A DNA stretch of 64,000 nucleotides, taken from positions 310,001-374,000 of the forward strand of contig VZRN01000629.1 of NCBI GenBank assembly GCA_013397935.1, written 5' to 3'. This document shows positions 1 to 10,400 of this stretch, piece after piece. Each line of letters opens with the position of its first letter. Position 1 is the first letter of the stretch. The position numbers were made by a program, and so were the translations under genes. Source of the DNA: Dasyornis broadbenti. Its lineage: Eukaryota; Chordata; Aves; Passeriformes; Dasyornithidae. The notes under the pieces are model-generated. The model worked only from the letters and a program-made list of their open reading frames with translations. It did not search any database and was not told where the DNA came from.

Positions 1-218
1 TGGCACCACTGGCTGAGTGCAGCCACCCACACGATGCTGGGTGACCTGGGGAGAAGGAATTATTCCTGGTGGTTAAATTGATGCTGCCATACACCCACCC
101 ACCTGAAATCTATTCCTTTTTTTCCTGTTGTTTCACTCGTCACAGCTGTTGAGTTTCCAACTGCATGTGTCAATGGCGTGTTAAATTTTGATCTTAGCTT
201 TCGAAGGGAGGGGCTCAG

Positions 219-237
219 GAGCCCTATTTAAGGGCTC
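219..237 (+). promoter_or_regulatory. Hairpin with TATA-like core
   Basis: A perfect 6-bp inverted repeat, GAGCCC / GGGCTC, flanks a 7-nt loop TATTTAA. A G-rich GGGAGGGGC box lies about 10 nt upstream. The arrangement could be a core promoter, or a near-miss CArG box (seven rather than six A/T between CC and GG). No start codon of RS1 was found after it, so the role is unknown. Confidence 0.25.
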
Positions 238-371
238 AGCATCATCACAAAGCAGTAGCCTACACCATCCTGGTAACTCACATCCCCTTTGCCCACCCCA
301 GGCATGCAGTGCTCAAGAACAGACTTCACCACACTACAGTCGTCCTCATGGGACATAACTTCCTTAAGTTA

Positions 372-411
372 ATGGCTGGACTCAATGATCTTAGTGGCCT
401 TTTCCAACCCC
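372..411 (+). mobile_element. CR1-like LINE 3' tail fragment
   Basis: The segment with GGCTGGACT..ATGATCTTAG..GGCCTTTTCCAACC resembles the last bases of CR1 elements in + orientation (ggttggact-agatgatct-..-ccttccaacc). It is only about 40 nt long, with no clear body before it. Confidence 0.4.
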
Positions 412-2624
412 TTGTCCAGGCCAAAGCGTGTTAAACCACCATAATAAAAACCCAAAACAACACACAAAATTTTCTCCACAAAAATCAGGTGGTTAAGCAG
501 ATGCAAGGAGCCAAGCATGCAGCCCTGTGAGTCAGGGATTGCTGGGCAATGGGAAGACACAGCAGGCTGTGATGGCTGGGGAGCTGGGATCCCAGATCTC
601 GGGGTAAGGAAGCCCTTGCAGCGGGTGCTCCTGGAGCAGGGCACCTGTCCTGCTGGGAAAGGACACCACTCCATGAGCCAGAGGGGCAGGAGAGACACCT
701 GCCAGCCTGGATCTCATGCTGCAGGTGCCAATGCCTCTCCAGCACTGGCCTCAAATAGAGCACAGGGCAGGCAGGAGAGGCAGGCCCTGCATTGATTTTA
801 TTGGCAAAGATGGTACAATTTTGGTAAGTGATTAAATCGTTGTTCTATTGTATTGGCAGACAGTGTTAGCTTAAACTGCCTTCACACTGGTTTGAGTCAA
901 ATCTCTCTGCCCCATGCTGCACAGCACGGGGCTGGGCTTGGGTTTGCCCCTCTGCCTTGGTTTTCTTGTTGCAGAATGGAGTCCCAGGGCTTGGCTTGGT
1001 AACATTTGTGCTGGGAAAGGTGCCGTGCAGTGTTGTGTGGGGCCCTCAGCCTATGCTTTCCAGAGGTCTGGAGTTGTGCAGGCACATTCTCCTCCTGAGC
1101 ATGTTGGGATCTGAGTGCCCTCTGTCTCCCTCTTGGGTCTGACTAGAAACCACGTCTTTTTATTGCAGACTGACATTTACTTCTGCCAGGGCCAATGCCT
1201 TGGGTTAATGTGGTAAGTTCCTGATGCCAGAAATGCTGCTCTGGGACATGAAGTGCAAGAGACCATCCATGTGTTAGAGAAAGGAATTTAAAAAAATTTC
1301 TTTATAATTTTGGTTTTGGAGGTCTTTCTTTTAGACTCTTAATACATTTAGACTCATTTTCACACCCAAGGAGCAGTTGCATTTCAGTAATAAACAGAGC
1401 TTTGTATATAGTTTTATTTCAGCTTATTATGATTGCTCTGTGTTTGTGAGTCTTTTGAGATGAAACGTGCTATAGAAATGTGAGATGTAAATTCCTAGCA
1501 TTAGCTGGAGCTTCCTAGGCTCAGCAAAGTGACAGAGTATGAATGAATAAATCATAACTAGATTTCAGTGAATAATTCAGAGTCTAATTCATTTGGTGAA
1601 AAAATCCTCTTTTCATATTCACAAAACCTCTGGAGATGGCAAGTTTCTCATGGCTCCTGTATGCAAGTTTTTTACCTGCGCAATCACTTGTTCCTTAGTG
1701 GCTTGTAGATTCCCTACAGGCTTTGAAAACCTGATGTTTGACATTTGATTTGTGTTGATGAGTTATCAGCAGTCATGGGATTGTTTTTTTTTATTATTTT
1801 ATTTTCATAGCTGTTTGGGAAATAGTCTGCCAGTCTAAGAGCTATTACCATACTCTGCTTTGGACTTCACTGTGAAGCAAGAAGAGCCTTTTCAGTAAGG
1901 AAAGTGCTCATAAAAAAGCCATTGCTCAGTATGAGGCAGGAGATAAAACAGGTCAGATGTTACAAAAATAGCGTCTCTTCCTCCAGAGCCACAACGACTG
2001 GCTTTCCCTAAGAAAGGAAAAAATGGGAGTCTTGTCTGTAAGACAGATTAGGAAGACCTATTTACATTTCTTTTTCTCCATCACATCCAGAGGGAGTGAT
2101 CTCAGCCCAAGCACTTTGTGAGGTGTTCTATATCCTCCAAAGACACTTGGCATCTGCAGTGGCACCAGGCTAGGATTTTGCACTTGGAGTTCATCAGCTT
2201 ACACATTTTAAGGGGAAAATGTGACAGGGAAACTGTGGAGCAGGAAGACAGAAAAAATGGATATGGGCAAAATTAGCGGTAAAGCAGAAACTGAGGGGTC
2301 TAGCATGTGTTTCTGCTCAGGGTTATTCAGGTGTATCTGATCAGGAAGAGGGGATGCCAAAGGCATCTGAAGCAAAAGTCAGTGGAGGAGTAGCACAGAC
2401 ATGGGCACATGGAGTGCCCTGCTCCTGCCCATGTTCTCTTGTCTTCTCCTAGCAATCAGCTTGGGGAAATGTGGAAAATTCATCAGTCCTTCCTCTATTT
2501 ATTTGTCCCTTATCTATTTACTTGTCCCTCTAGGAGTAAATGTTGATTGTATTTGCTGATGTTTACTTACAGCATCTTTGTTTCTGATCTCTCTCTCTCT
2601 CTTCCCTCCATGCCCACTGCGCAG

Positions 2625-2650
2625 CTGCGATGGCCCTCTCCCCAGGAGAG
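2625..2650 (+). CDS. RS1: RS1 exon 2
   Basis: This 26-nt exon has a CT-rich tract and GCAG acceptor before it and a GTAGGT donor after it. It completes a split Ala codon, then reads A-M-A-L-S-P-G-E. That aligns with the human stretch TLGLSSTE around the signal-peptidase site. It is too short for ORF finders; I identified it by its length, phase and both splice sites. The mature protein should begin at or near its end. Confidence 0.88.
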
Positions 2651-5600
2651 GTAGGTCTCACCGGATAGTTTGGCTGCCAGGTAAATGCTGGGGGTCTGAC
2701 ACTGCCCATCCCTGGTGTCTTGGGGCAGAAGGAGGGATGGCACCTGGGCCTTCAAGCCCTGGTACATGCTCTGACCTCTGAATCCAAGGGGATCTGAGTT
2801 ATTCTGTGCTTCATGCTGAGCTGGCAACAGAAAAGGGTATCAGACATGGTGCAGCAGTCCAGACAGGCACAAGCATTGTCTAAGTTTCAGAATTCAGATT
2901 TGGCCTCATGTCACTATTGTTGATGACTACGTTGATTTATCACTCGTTTTTTACCTTTCCTTTAGGATGAGAGATTGGAGCTGTGGCACAGCAAGGCTTG
3001 CAAATGTGATTGCCAAGGAGGTCCTAACTCAGTGTGGTCCAGTGGGACTAATGGCTTGGAGTGCATGCCAGGTAACGGAGGGAGCCTTTGGCCATGTTTA
3101 TCTGGTCCCCTTCAGCAGCTTCCCCCCCGCACCTGGCATTGCAGAGCTGGCACGTTCCAAATCCAGCTGCTGATGGGGCTGGTGGAGCTGAATCACTGTG
3201 AGGTGAGAGGATGACCCTGTGCCATCAGGCAGAGGCAGTCCCCATGCCTGGGCCTTGGGAGGTCACCCAGGGTAGTCCATGCTGACCAGTGACAGTGGAC
3301 GTTCTCTCCCTGGAGCTCTCAGTGCTGCTGCGGCCAGAAACTGCCTGGGGCAGCTACTGCCATGTGTAGGATTTGCTGTAGGAAACCTTTTGTACCACCT
3401 GGGCTCATTCTCCCTTGCTGCAGTTTAGTGTGTAACATCTTATAGACTCTCCTGGGATCAAGGAAAACAATTATTCCTTCTTTGCAGCATATTTTTAAAA
3501 GGGAAGGGAAGGGAAGGGAAGGGAAGGGAAGGGAAGGGNNNNNNNNNNNNNNNNNNNNNNNNNNNNNNNNNNNNNNNNNNNNNNNNNNNNNNNNNNNNNN
3601 NNNNNNNNNNNNNNNNNNNGGGAAGGGGATATGGCAGGTTTGGTTATCTGTCCATGGGACATGTGGGCGAGGAGCGGTGCTGGGTTTCCTGGCCAGGCCA
3701 CGTGTGAGGGGGTCTCTCTCACACTGGCATTATGTATCTGAGCAATGAAGGCATCTCCCTTGCCTAATGAAGGCTGTTCTCCTGAATGAGGAACATTTCC
3801 ACTGTAACTCCCAGCTGTTGCTGTCCCCAGACAGGGGCTTCGCACTCTCCTTACCCAGCCCAGCCCAGCCCAGCCAAAATGGTGTGGCCTGGCATTCCCT
3901 GCTGCTTGGGGACAGTTTGTAAAGCAGCCATGCAGAGCTGCCTCTGGCATGGCTGAGGGGAGCAGCTGGCCTTGCAAACCCTGCATGAGTTTTTTCTGGG
4001 TTGGCAGTAACACTGTTAAATGGCTCAGCTGCTTTGGCTGGGCAGGCACCCGGCCTTTGTTTTGGCAGGTCCCTGTGCGTGGCACAAAGGGACTCACCAG
4101 AAGGTGACCTGCTAATTGCATTACGGTTGTGTGGTCTGCGGATTAGTGTTACTAAAAGTAAAGTTGGGTGGTGTTCGAGATAAGCCTGACGAATAGTAAA
4201 CACACAGGGCCACCCTCTTACACAAGGGGAGCAAGGCTTTTAACGTGGTGGAAAAGCAGGATCTTTCCATGCCTGGAGGAAGGCGGGACAGTGGCTATAT
4301 GTTTTCATGGGGAAAAACATGTTAATGAGGTACTGACTGAGCAAGATATGTTAATGAGATATTGATGCATGCAATATTGACCTACTAGAGCTTGCTAATG
4401 AGACATTGACTGCATGGCTGCAGTGCTGGGGAGTTGCACTGGGGAGGCCACAGTCATGCCAGGTTCTGGGCACCCACTGGTGCTCCTCATGTGTTGATCG
4501 TTTTTCACACGAGGCACCACAGTGGTTATTCAGGCATGGCTAAGGCAAATAAACCTCTTACCCACACGTGAAGCTGTGCAGAGCTTTGCTTGCTCCGTTT
4601 TTGCTGAGACCCATGAAACAGACTATGCTAAACTGGAGAAAGGGACAGAATTACCTTTTGGGGACTGCAGAGGCTCCACAGGCTGCGAAGTCAGAAAATG
4701 CTGCCCATGATACAGATGTTTGCCTAGGCAATCCCTTTGTGACGCTTGTGAGTGCCTTCGTTCTGTATATCTTGATACACAATGATAACCTGATCACATA
4801 AAAAAAGATCATAACAAAAACCCCCACAGCTAGGTCCAGGTAGCACACAGGTGCTCAGCATCACTAAGGTCTTGCCTTCCAGAGCACTGTGTGGTGACCC
4901 ACCACAGAAAGTTTTAATGACAAATGAGTATTTCTTTCTCCAGTAGTTTTGCAGCCAGTGACAGACGTGTTGAGTTTCTCACTATTGCAGAAGACAGTTG
5001 TACGGACAGGATTGTTACCCTGAAGATCTGCAGTCAAAAACTGCAGATGGAAATCCCTGAGATGGAAATCCCTGAGCCTTCAGCAGGGCTGAGCATTACA
5101 CCTCCCTGGCACCAGAGCAGCTGCAAGTTTTCCACAAGGCAAGGCCACCTAAAGACAAAAAGAAGGTCCCCAAACAGAAAGTGCAGATCTGAGGGTGCTT
5201 GTGGAGGGATGACCAGAGCTGGCTCAGCAATTTGCCATGCAAATAGAGCTGTAAATCAAGACAGTGATTGGAGGAGCCAAAGAAGGTAAAGCCCAGCAAG
5301 AAAAGAAGTGCCCAGCATTACTCAAGGACCAGGGAAAAGCTGACAGCCTGGAGGCTGGATCCAGGTCGATGCATCCAGTCTGACTTTTTTTCCACATGCT
5401 GATGAGAAGGAGATTCAGACTGCAACATCTGAAAAAGCCTTTCCCCCAAAATGTTGCAAGCAGAACAAGTCTAGTAAGTTTGAGAGAGAAAGAAGAGTGA
5501 GAAATTAACAGAAGTGAAGAGTTAGAAATGAAGACCCTATGGTCTGGGTTTGAGCATTCCCAGGATCCTAATCAGGGAGAAGAGAGAGCAATGAAACCCC

Positions 5601-7350
5601 AGGAGGTGTTGACAATGTGTGTGCAAACACACCCAGGAAACAGAGCCACTTCAGTCCATTAAGGCACTTTTCCCCTTGTTCTGCAGAGTGTCCCTACCAC
5701 AAGCCCTTGGGCTTCGAGTCTGGTGCCGTCACCCCAGACCAGATCAGCTGCTCCAACCCTGAGCAGTACACGGGCTGGTATTCCTCCTGGACAGCCAACA
5801 AGGCCCGCCTCAATGGCCAGGGCTTCGGGTGAGTTCAAAAATGCCTCCCTGAGGGGTCCCTGAGGCTGTGGCTGTGGAGGCTGGGGAACCCTGGCAGTGT
5901 CGGGGCAGGAGGGTCGGCCTGGGAGAGCACGGCAGAGGACAGAATAGGGCTGGTGGTGTTTCCCCAGGTGTGCATGGCTCTCCAAGTACCAGGACAATGC
6001 ACAGTGGCTGCAGATTGACCTGAAGGAGGTGAAGGTGATTTCAGGGATCCTCACACAAGGGCGCTGTGATGCCGACGAGTGGATGACCAAGTACAGCCTA
6101 CAGTACCGCACTGACGAAAACCTCAACTGGGTGTACTACAAGGACCAGACTGGGAACAACAGGGTCAGTGGACTTTGCTCTTTGGCCACTGGTGGAGGGG
6201 TGACATGTTTGGTGACATGAACCATTTTGGGAGGTGCCCCAAAAGGGGGATCCTGTAGGAGCAGCAGGGCAGATGGGTCTCAGTGCTCACTCTGTGTCAG
6301 GGAGAAGCCATTTCCCCTGAGATGAGAGTGAGTGTCATGCAGAAGGACAAAATACATTATTTGTATTTTCTAATGATGATTCTAGAGTCCAGATTAAGCT
6401 CAGAGGCATTAGCTGGCATTGCAGAAGGGTCCTCCATGATAAGCACCAACCCTTTCTCAGCTGTGACCAAACAGCCCCAACCATGCTTGGGCACTGAAAA
6501 ATGGGGGTTCCTTTTATTGCCATGTCCTGGTCAAGAAAAACCCCTCAGGCACTTACTGGTTGACTTGAAGCAAAAAATTGCACACAAGAGACCTTACAGT
6601 GGTGCCTGTGATCCCTGTGCAGCTCAGCTGGGGTGGGGGATGTGACAGCTGCTGCCTTCCAGGTGTCCTCAATGCCTGTCTGTGGGGATGGCCCTGTCCC
6701 AGCATGGGAGGCTCTGCTGGCTTTGCTGAAGTTCCTGCAGCTCTGGGGAGATGCTGAGCTTTCCCAAAGAAAACAGGTCATGGCAGCAGATGTGACATCC
6801 AGGCCAAGGAATGGGGAAAGGGTCATCGAATACACTTCTTTGTCTATATTGGCATGTGTAGGAGCCTGGCTCATGAACTGCAAAGAGCCAAAGTCAACAA
6901 TGCTCACTCCAAACAAGCAGTGCCTTGCTACAGGAAAGCAAATGGGAGAGAATGGGATGAGAATGGGGTGAGATTTTATGGCCTAATCAGAAAAAGTTCA
7001 GGAACGGTGGAGAAAAGGGACCAACTTAGAAAACTGAATCAGTGTGACAAAAATTGTCTACATCTGGCTGGTTTTAGTCTTTTGTTTTGAGGGTGGACGG
7101 GAAGGAGCCTCCTCCTCCTCTGCTTTGCACAGGCACCCCAAACTCATGGGATAGGATTTCCAGCCGCCTAACCACCCACCCATCCCTCCCTTCACAGGTT
7201 TTCTATGGCAACTCTGACCGCTCGTCCTCGGTGCAGAACCTGCTGCGGCCGCCCATCGTGGCCCGCTACATCCGCCTGATCCCGCTGGGCTGGCACGTGC
7301 GCATCGCCATCCGCATGGAGCTCCTTGAGTGCCTGGGCAAGTGCGGCTGA
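2625..7350 (+). CDS. RS1: Retinoschisin, exons 2-6 (5' partial)
   Basis: Retinoschisin is a secreted discoidin-domain protein of photoreceptors and bipolar cells that forms disulfide-linked octamers and holds retinal layers together. Five exons are seen: 2625-2650, 2966-3071, 5687-5828, 5968-6163 and 7198-7350. Their lengths (26, 106, 142, 196, 153) equal the human coding exons as I recall them, so residue numbers should match a 224-aa protein. The visible part gives the end of the signal peptide, the short RS1 domain with KACKCDC (Cys38, 40, 42) and Cys59, then the discoidin domain from Cys63 to Cys219 and the final Cys223. Cys83, Cys110 and Cys142 are also kept, so every disulfide known in the family can form. 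The first coding exon (52 nt, start codon and signal-peptide core) was not found and probably lies upstream of the window. The gene points tail to tail at CDKL5. The identification is firm. Confidence 0.97.
2651..2965 (+). other. RS1: RS1 intron 2
   Basis: A 315-bp intron from GTAGGT to TTTAG. Nothing else is seen in it. Confidence 0.85.
2966..3071 (+). CDS. RS1: RS1 exon 3 (Cys-rich RS1 domain)
   Basis: This 106-nt exon runs from a TTTAG acceptor to a GTAACG donor and starts in phase 0 with D-E-R-L-E-L-W. It carries the K-A-C-K-C-D-C-Q-G-G motif, with cysteines equal to human 38, 40 and 42, and Cys59 near the end (G-L-E-C-M-P). In the family Cys59 pairs with Cys223 between subunits and Cys40 links dimers, so the octamer-forming cysteines are intact. 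Confidence 0.97.
3499..3628 (+). repeat. (GGGAA)n microsatellite with assembly gap
   Basis: Perfect GGGAA pentamers run from about 3500 to 3538, then 81 N (3539-3619), then GGGAAGGGGA resumes. The G-runs of three with two-base spacers fit the usual G-quadruplex pattern. The true repeat length is unknown because of the gap. Confidence 0.9.
4180..4620 (+). mobile_element. Possible solo-LTR-like block
   Basis: This segment has three diverged copies of a motif near 4319-4337, 4348-4366 and 4392-4410 (TGTTAATGAG..ATTGA type). About 140 nt later an AATAAA follows at 4548-4553. Repeated upstream motifs plus a poly(A) signal are typical of a long terminal repeat. I could not fix TG...CA ends or a target-site duplication, and there is no gag or pol reading frame, so this stays tentative. 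Confidence 0.25.
5046..5075 (+). repeat. 15-bp perfect tandem duplication
   Basis: GATGGAAATCCCTGA occurs twice in a row without change inside RS1 intron 3. It looks like a recent replication-slippage event. Confidence 0.85.
5687..5828 (+). CDS. RS1: RS1 exon 4 (discoidin domain start)
   Basis: This 142-nt exon has a CTGCAG acceptor and a GTGAGT donor. It begins the discoidin (F5/8 type C) domain with E-C-P-Y-H-K-P-L-G and continues through the S-C-S-N-P-E-Q segment (Cys83), G-W-Y-S-S-W and K-A-R-L-N. The reading is close to human over its whole length. Confidence 0.98.
5968..6163 (+). CDS. RS1: RS1 exon 5 (discoidin domain core)
   Basis: This 196-nt exon lies between a CCCCAG acceptor and a GTCAGT donor. 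It encodes C-A-W-L-S-K (Cys110), W-L-Q-I-D-L-K, and G-I-L-T-Q-G-R-C-D (Cys142, partner of Cys110), then Y-Y-K-D-Q-T-G-N-N-R. The preceding intron is only 139 bp. Confidence 0.98.
6164..7197 (+). other. RS1: RS1 intron 5
   Basis: A 1,034-bp intron from GTCAGT to TTCACAG. I see no other gene or repeat in it. Confidence 0.9.
7198..7350 (+). CDS. RS1: RS1 exon 6 (terminal coding exon)
   Basis: This exon has 153 nt including the TGA stop at 7348-7350, after a TTCACAG acceptor. It reads V-F-Y-G-N-S-D-R, R-P-P-I-V-A-R-Y-I-R-L-I-P-L-G-W and ends L-L-E-C-L-G-K-C-G. Cys219 closes the discoidin domain with Cys63, and Cys223 is the intersubunit cysteine. Third codon positions are strongly GC-rich, unlike the CDKL5 kinase exons. 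Confidence 0.98.
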   Translation, partial: VFYGNSDRSSSVQNLLRPPIVARYIRLIPLGWHVRIAIRMELLECLGKCG

Positions 7351-7490
7351 GCGCTGTGTCCGGAGCTGGCTCTGTGGGGTCTGTCCGCCCATGCAGCCGC
7401 CCTGCCTCGCCCCGCCACCACTCCTGCGGTATAAATGCCCAGCCTGCAAAGGGAAGGGCTGTCTTGAATAAAATGTTTCTTCACACCATG
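7351..7490 (+). other. RS1: RS1 3' UTR
   Basis: A short 3' UTR of about 140 nt follows the stop codon. It is bounded by the AATAAA at 7467-7472; the cleavage point is inferred at about 7485-7495. Confidence 0.75.
7467..7472 (+). terminator. RS1: RS1 poly(A) signal AATAAA
   Basis: A canonical AATAAA lies 117 nt after the RS1 stop, with a TG-rich stretch (CCTGGTGATGTGGCTGATGG) about 25 nt downstream, as expected for a cleavage site. A second AATAAA at 7637-7642 could be a minor distal signal. Confidence 0.8.
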
Positions 7491-10400
7491 CCTGGTGATG
7501 TGGCTGATGGTAGGTTGTGGGACACACACTGGGGAAGAGGAAGGTTCAGGGCCATGGCTTGGATCCTGTGAGATGTGCTTCTGGTGCTGGGTCTGAGGTT
7601 GGGGAAATCATCATCACAGTGTGCTGTGAACACTGAAATAAATGCAGGTGGGGTCCAAAGGCAAGGCTTGGATTCTCTTTGGGAGGGCAGCTGTATGCCA
7701 GGACAGACATCTCACCCTCATGCCCTGAGACAGGGTGGGGGCCAGATTTGGCCTGTCCCCAGTACAAGGGCCCCACCTGAGTCTCACGCCCTGAAATCAC
7801 CTCATGTCTGCTTGTACCAGGAACCCTCTGGCCTGAGCTGTTGTGGCTGGTTTTGGGACAGACATCGGTGCCTTGATCACCAGATGGACAAATCCTGTCT
7901 GTATCCTCTCTGTTTTTGCACTGACATCTCAGAGACCCTAGGGAACTTTGCTCCCTGTGGATGTTTGGGCACAGGCACAGGGACTCACTCTTATCAACTG
8001 TTTGATATCCATGGCCTCAGCTCCAGTGGGTGTTTAGCACCTGTGGAATTTGGGGCATGTGGAGGCTCTGATGATGGACCCATCTTCCTGGGGTGATGGC
8101 TCCGTTACTGACGTTTATGTCTCTGCCTCAGCCCAGGAGCCGATGCCCAACACAGCCTAGGTGGGAACTGCAGCCCCCACAGCTCCCATGACAGAGGGTT
8201 GTGGGGAGCTCTGGAGTGGCAGCTTTGGTTTGCCTTCCCACACACCTGCAGCACAAACCTGGCAGACACCAGAGGCCTTTTCCCTATTTTCTAACAATCT
8301 GTGCATCCATCCCAAAGATTCACAGCATCAGAGCCTGAGCTGTCTCAGGGAAAGAGAGGCATGAAGACAGTGGCCCTGAGGCAGCCCATCGGCCTCTCCT
8401 GTCCTCTGCTTATCCCTATAAGCAGAGACGTGAATGCTCGGTGTGCAGGGCAGGAGTTCAGATGTGACTAAAACCAAATGAGATGTGACCAAAAACATGA
8501 GAGAAGCCTTTGGATGGTTGTGCAATTCATCAGATTCATTTGTGAGAGCAGATGTTTCTGCCTTGTTTTTTTCCTGTATATAGAGACAAATAATAGCTGT
8601 CAGGGAAATAAGCTCTTCTGGCAAGTCTGAAAGCTGCTCCACTAACAGTATGAAGTCTACAGAGATGTAGAAAAGACCAATTCCCATCTGCTGAGATGAT
8701 TGCTAAACACCAGCACTCCCTTGCTTCCCTCCTACCTCCTCATCTGTGAATAGCATTTTTGCCTATCCACAAATAGGTCTAGGGACACATTTTCCTAGTA
8801 AGAAATCACTGTGTGGTTCTCTAATGCTGAACAGTTGAGGCAAGCTCTGCTGAGAAGATCCACTGAGCTCTAGGCACTTCCTCGGCAGCCAGGCTGTGGG
8901 ACCAGCATGGTATAGCAGCCTCCCTGGAGGCACCGTACTTGCAGCAACAGGGAGACAAGGGCTCCCCACCAGCCATCACAGCTCTGTCTTGCTAACACCA
9001 ACACTGAAAGCTGAAGCATTTGCAGGCCTTGGATGCACCTGCCAACATGTTAACACACAGCTCTCCCTGCCCTAAAAGCAGCACAGGCAGCTCTGCACCG
9101 TGTCCTGGTAGATGGTGATGGCAGAAGGAGCCTTGGTGCTGATGTTTTGCTGTGTGACTGAGGAGTGGAGAGGTGGCTGTGAGGGGCCTAAAGAGGGACT
9201 GGGCCTGAACTGGTGAATATTTGTATCACCCCAAAGCAGTTAAGCTTGACTGTAGCTAGTCAAAGCCTTGTCTGTGACTGGCCTCTGACGAGCTCCTATG
9301 CACAGTCCAGGGTTTTTCAAGTTGTCTGGTTTTGGAAATGCACCCCATGCCAAAGGCCAGAAGCTACTGTGAGATTTGGAAGAGCTGGCAGGCTTAATGC
9401 ACAGCCTGAATGGATGGACCACGCACTATTACACACCAAGGCACTACACTAAATCACGTATCTTCACATGACCGATACTACATAGAGGATATAATAAAAT
9501 CTTGGAGAAAGAAAATACAGTCTAGGTAGAAAGGACCTGTGCTATCACTCTTTTAGCCTCTCATCTTCAAAAAAGTCACTAGACCTTTTTCTAGACTGAA
9601 ATATATGGCAATAAATAAGACGGAACTAACTAGCACACAGTGCATTTCACAGTTCCTTTGCCTCTTGCCTTGCCCTGTCCTTTGTCTGCAGTTCACCTCT
9701 CCAGCTTGCATGGGGAAGGAACCTACTTCTGACTTGCAACTAAATGGCTCCTGCTACAGCAGGAGTTTCTGTTCTGATCCTTGTTATGCAGCTCACTTGG
9801 TAATTGACCTCTGGAAATTCACTTAACCTCTGCCTCTTATATAAAAATAAGAGTGCTGAGAGGCTTAATTAATTAAGTGGTCCTAAAATGTTTTTAGAGT
9901 TGCATTTGATTTCCACTTCTGCATAAATTCAGCATATTGGAGTAACAGTGTGATTGAGGGTATCGTGAAAGTGAGACAGCACCAGCCGAAATATAATTAC
10001 ATAAATACAAAAGCTTTTCCTCATCATAGAATCACAGAATGGTTTGGGTTGGAAGTAACCTTAAAGATTATTTAGCTCCAATCTCCCTGCTATGGGCAGG
10101 AACATCTTACACTGAACCAAGCTTCTCAGAGCCCCATCCAACCTGGTGGTGAGGCACTGAAACACAGTGACCAGAGAAGTTGTGGACTCCCCATCCCTGG
10201 GGGTATTCAAGGCCATTGATAGCCAGGACACATTAAAGAGAAAGCCATCAAAAACTCTTATTGCTGACACCTCAACATTTGCCTAGCAGTGTCTCAGTTT
10301 ACATGTGACAAGCTTTCAGGGCCTTTTAATGTCTGGTAGGGCCTGCTGAGTGGCTTGGTACTGTTCAAAAGAGAGAACAGCAGAGATTCTTGCCCTGAAA

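Larger units (their letters stand above)
1..2624 (+). other. RS1 intron 1 or upstream DNA
   Basis: No coding exon is recognisable. I looked for a start codon followed by a hydrophobic stretch and a phase-1 GT donor, as RS1 exon 1 requires, and found none. The stretch holds a short CR1-like tail (about 372-411), a TATA-like hairpin (219-237) and an exon-like segment with good splice sites (1169-1212), which are listed separately. Confidence 0.6.
3072..5686 (+). other. RS1: RS1 intron 3
   Basis: A 2.6-kb intron. It holds the GGGAA repeat with the assembly gap, a short run of CCCAG units near 3857-3880, an LTR-like block around 4180-4620 and a 15-bp tandem duplication at 5046-5075. No coding sequence is seen. 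Confidence 0.85.

Noticed and set aside
914..1114. Frame starting MLHSTGLGLGLPLCLGF, also signal-like
   Set aside because: There is no donor in the phase needed for RS1 exon 2, and no similarity to the retinoschisin N-end.
2401..2536. Signal-peptide-like frame starting MGTWSALLLPMFSCLLLAIS, upstream of RS1 exon 2
   Set aside because: The hydrophobic stretch is tempting as RS1 exon 1. However, position 52 is followed by CA, not GT, and the nearest usable donor (2536) is in the wrong phase for exon 2.
3495..4121. 208-codon - strand frame through the N gap
   Set aside because: The frame is open only because unknown bases and a pentamer repeat contain no stops.
5659..6126. 155-codon frame on the - strand across RS1 exons 4-5
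   Set aside because: It is the antisense shadow of GC-rich RS1 coding exons, with no motif of its own.
10061..10270. 69-codon - strand frame in the intergenic region
   Set aside because: It is the remnant of the CR1 reverse-transcriptase C-end, covered by the CR1 entry.
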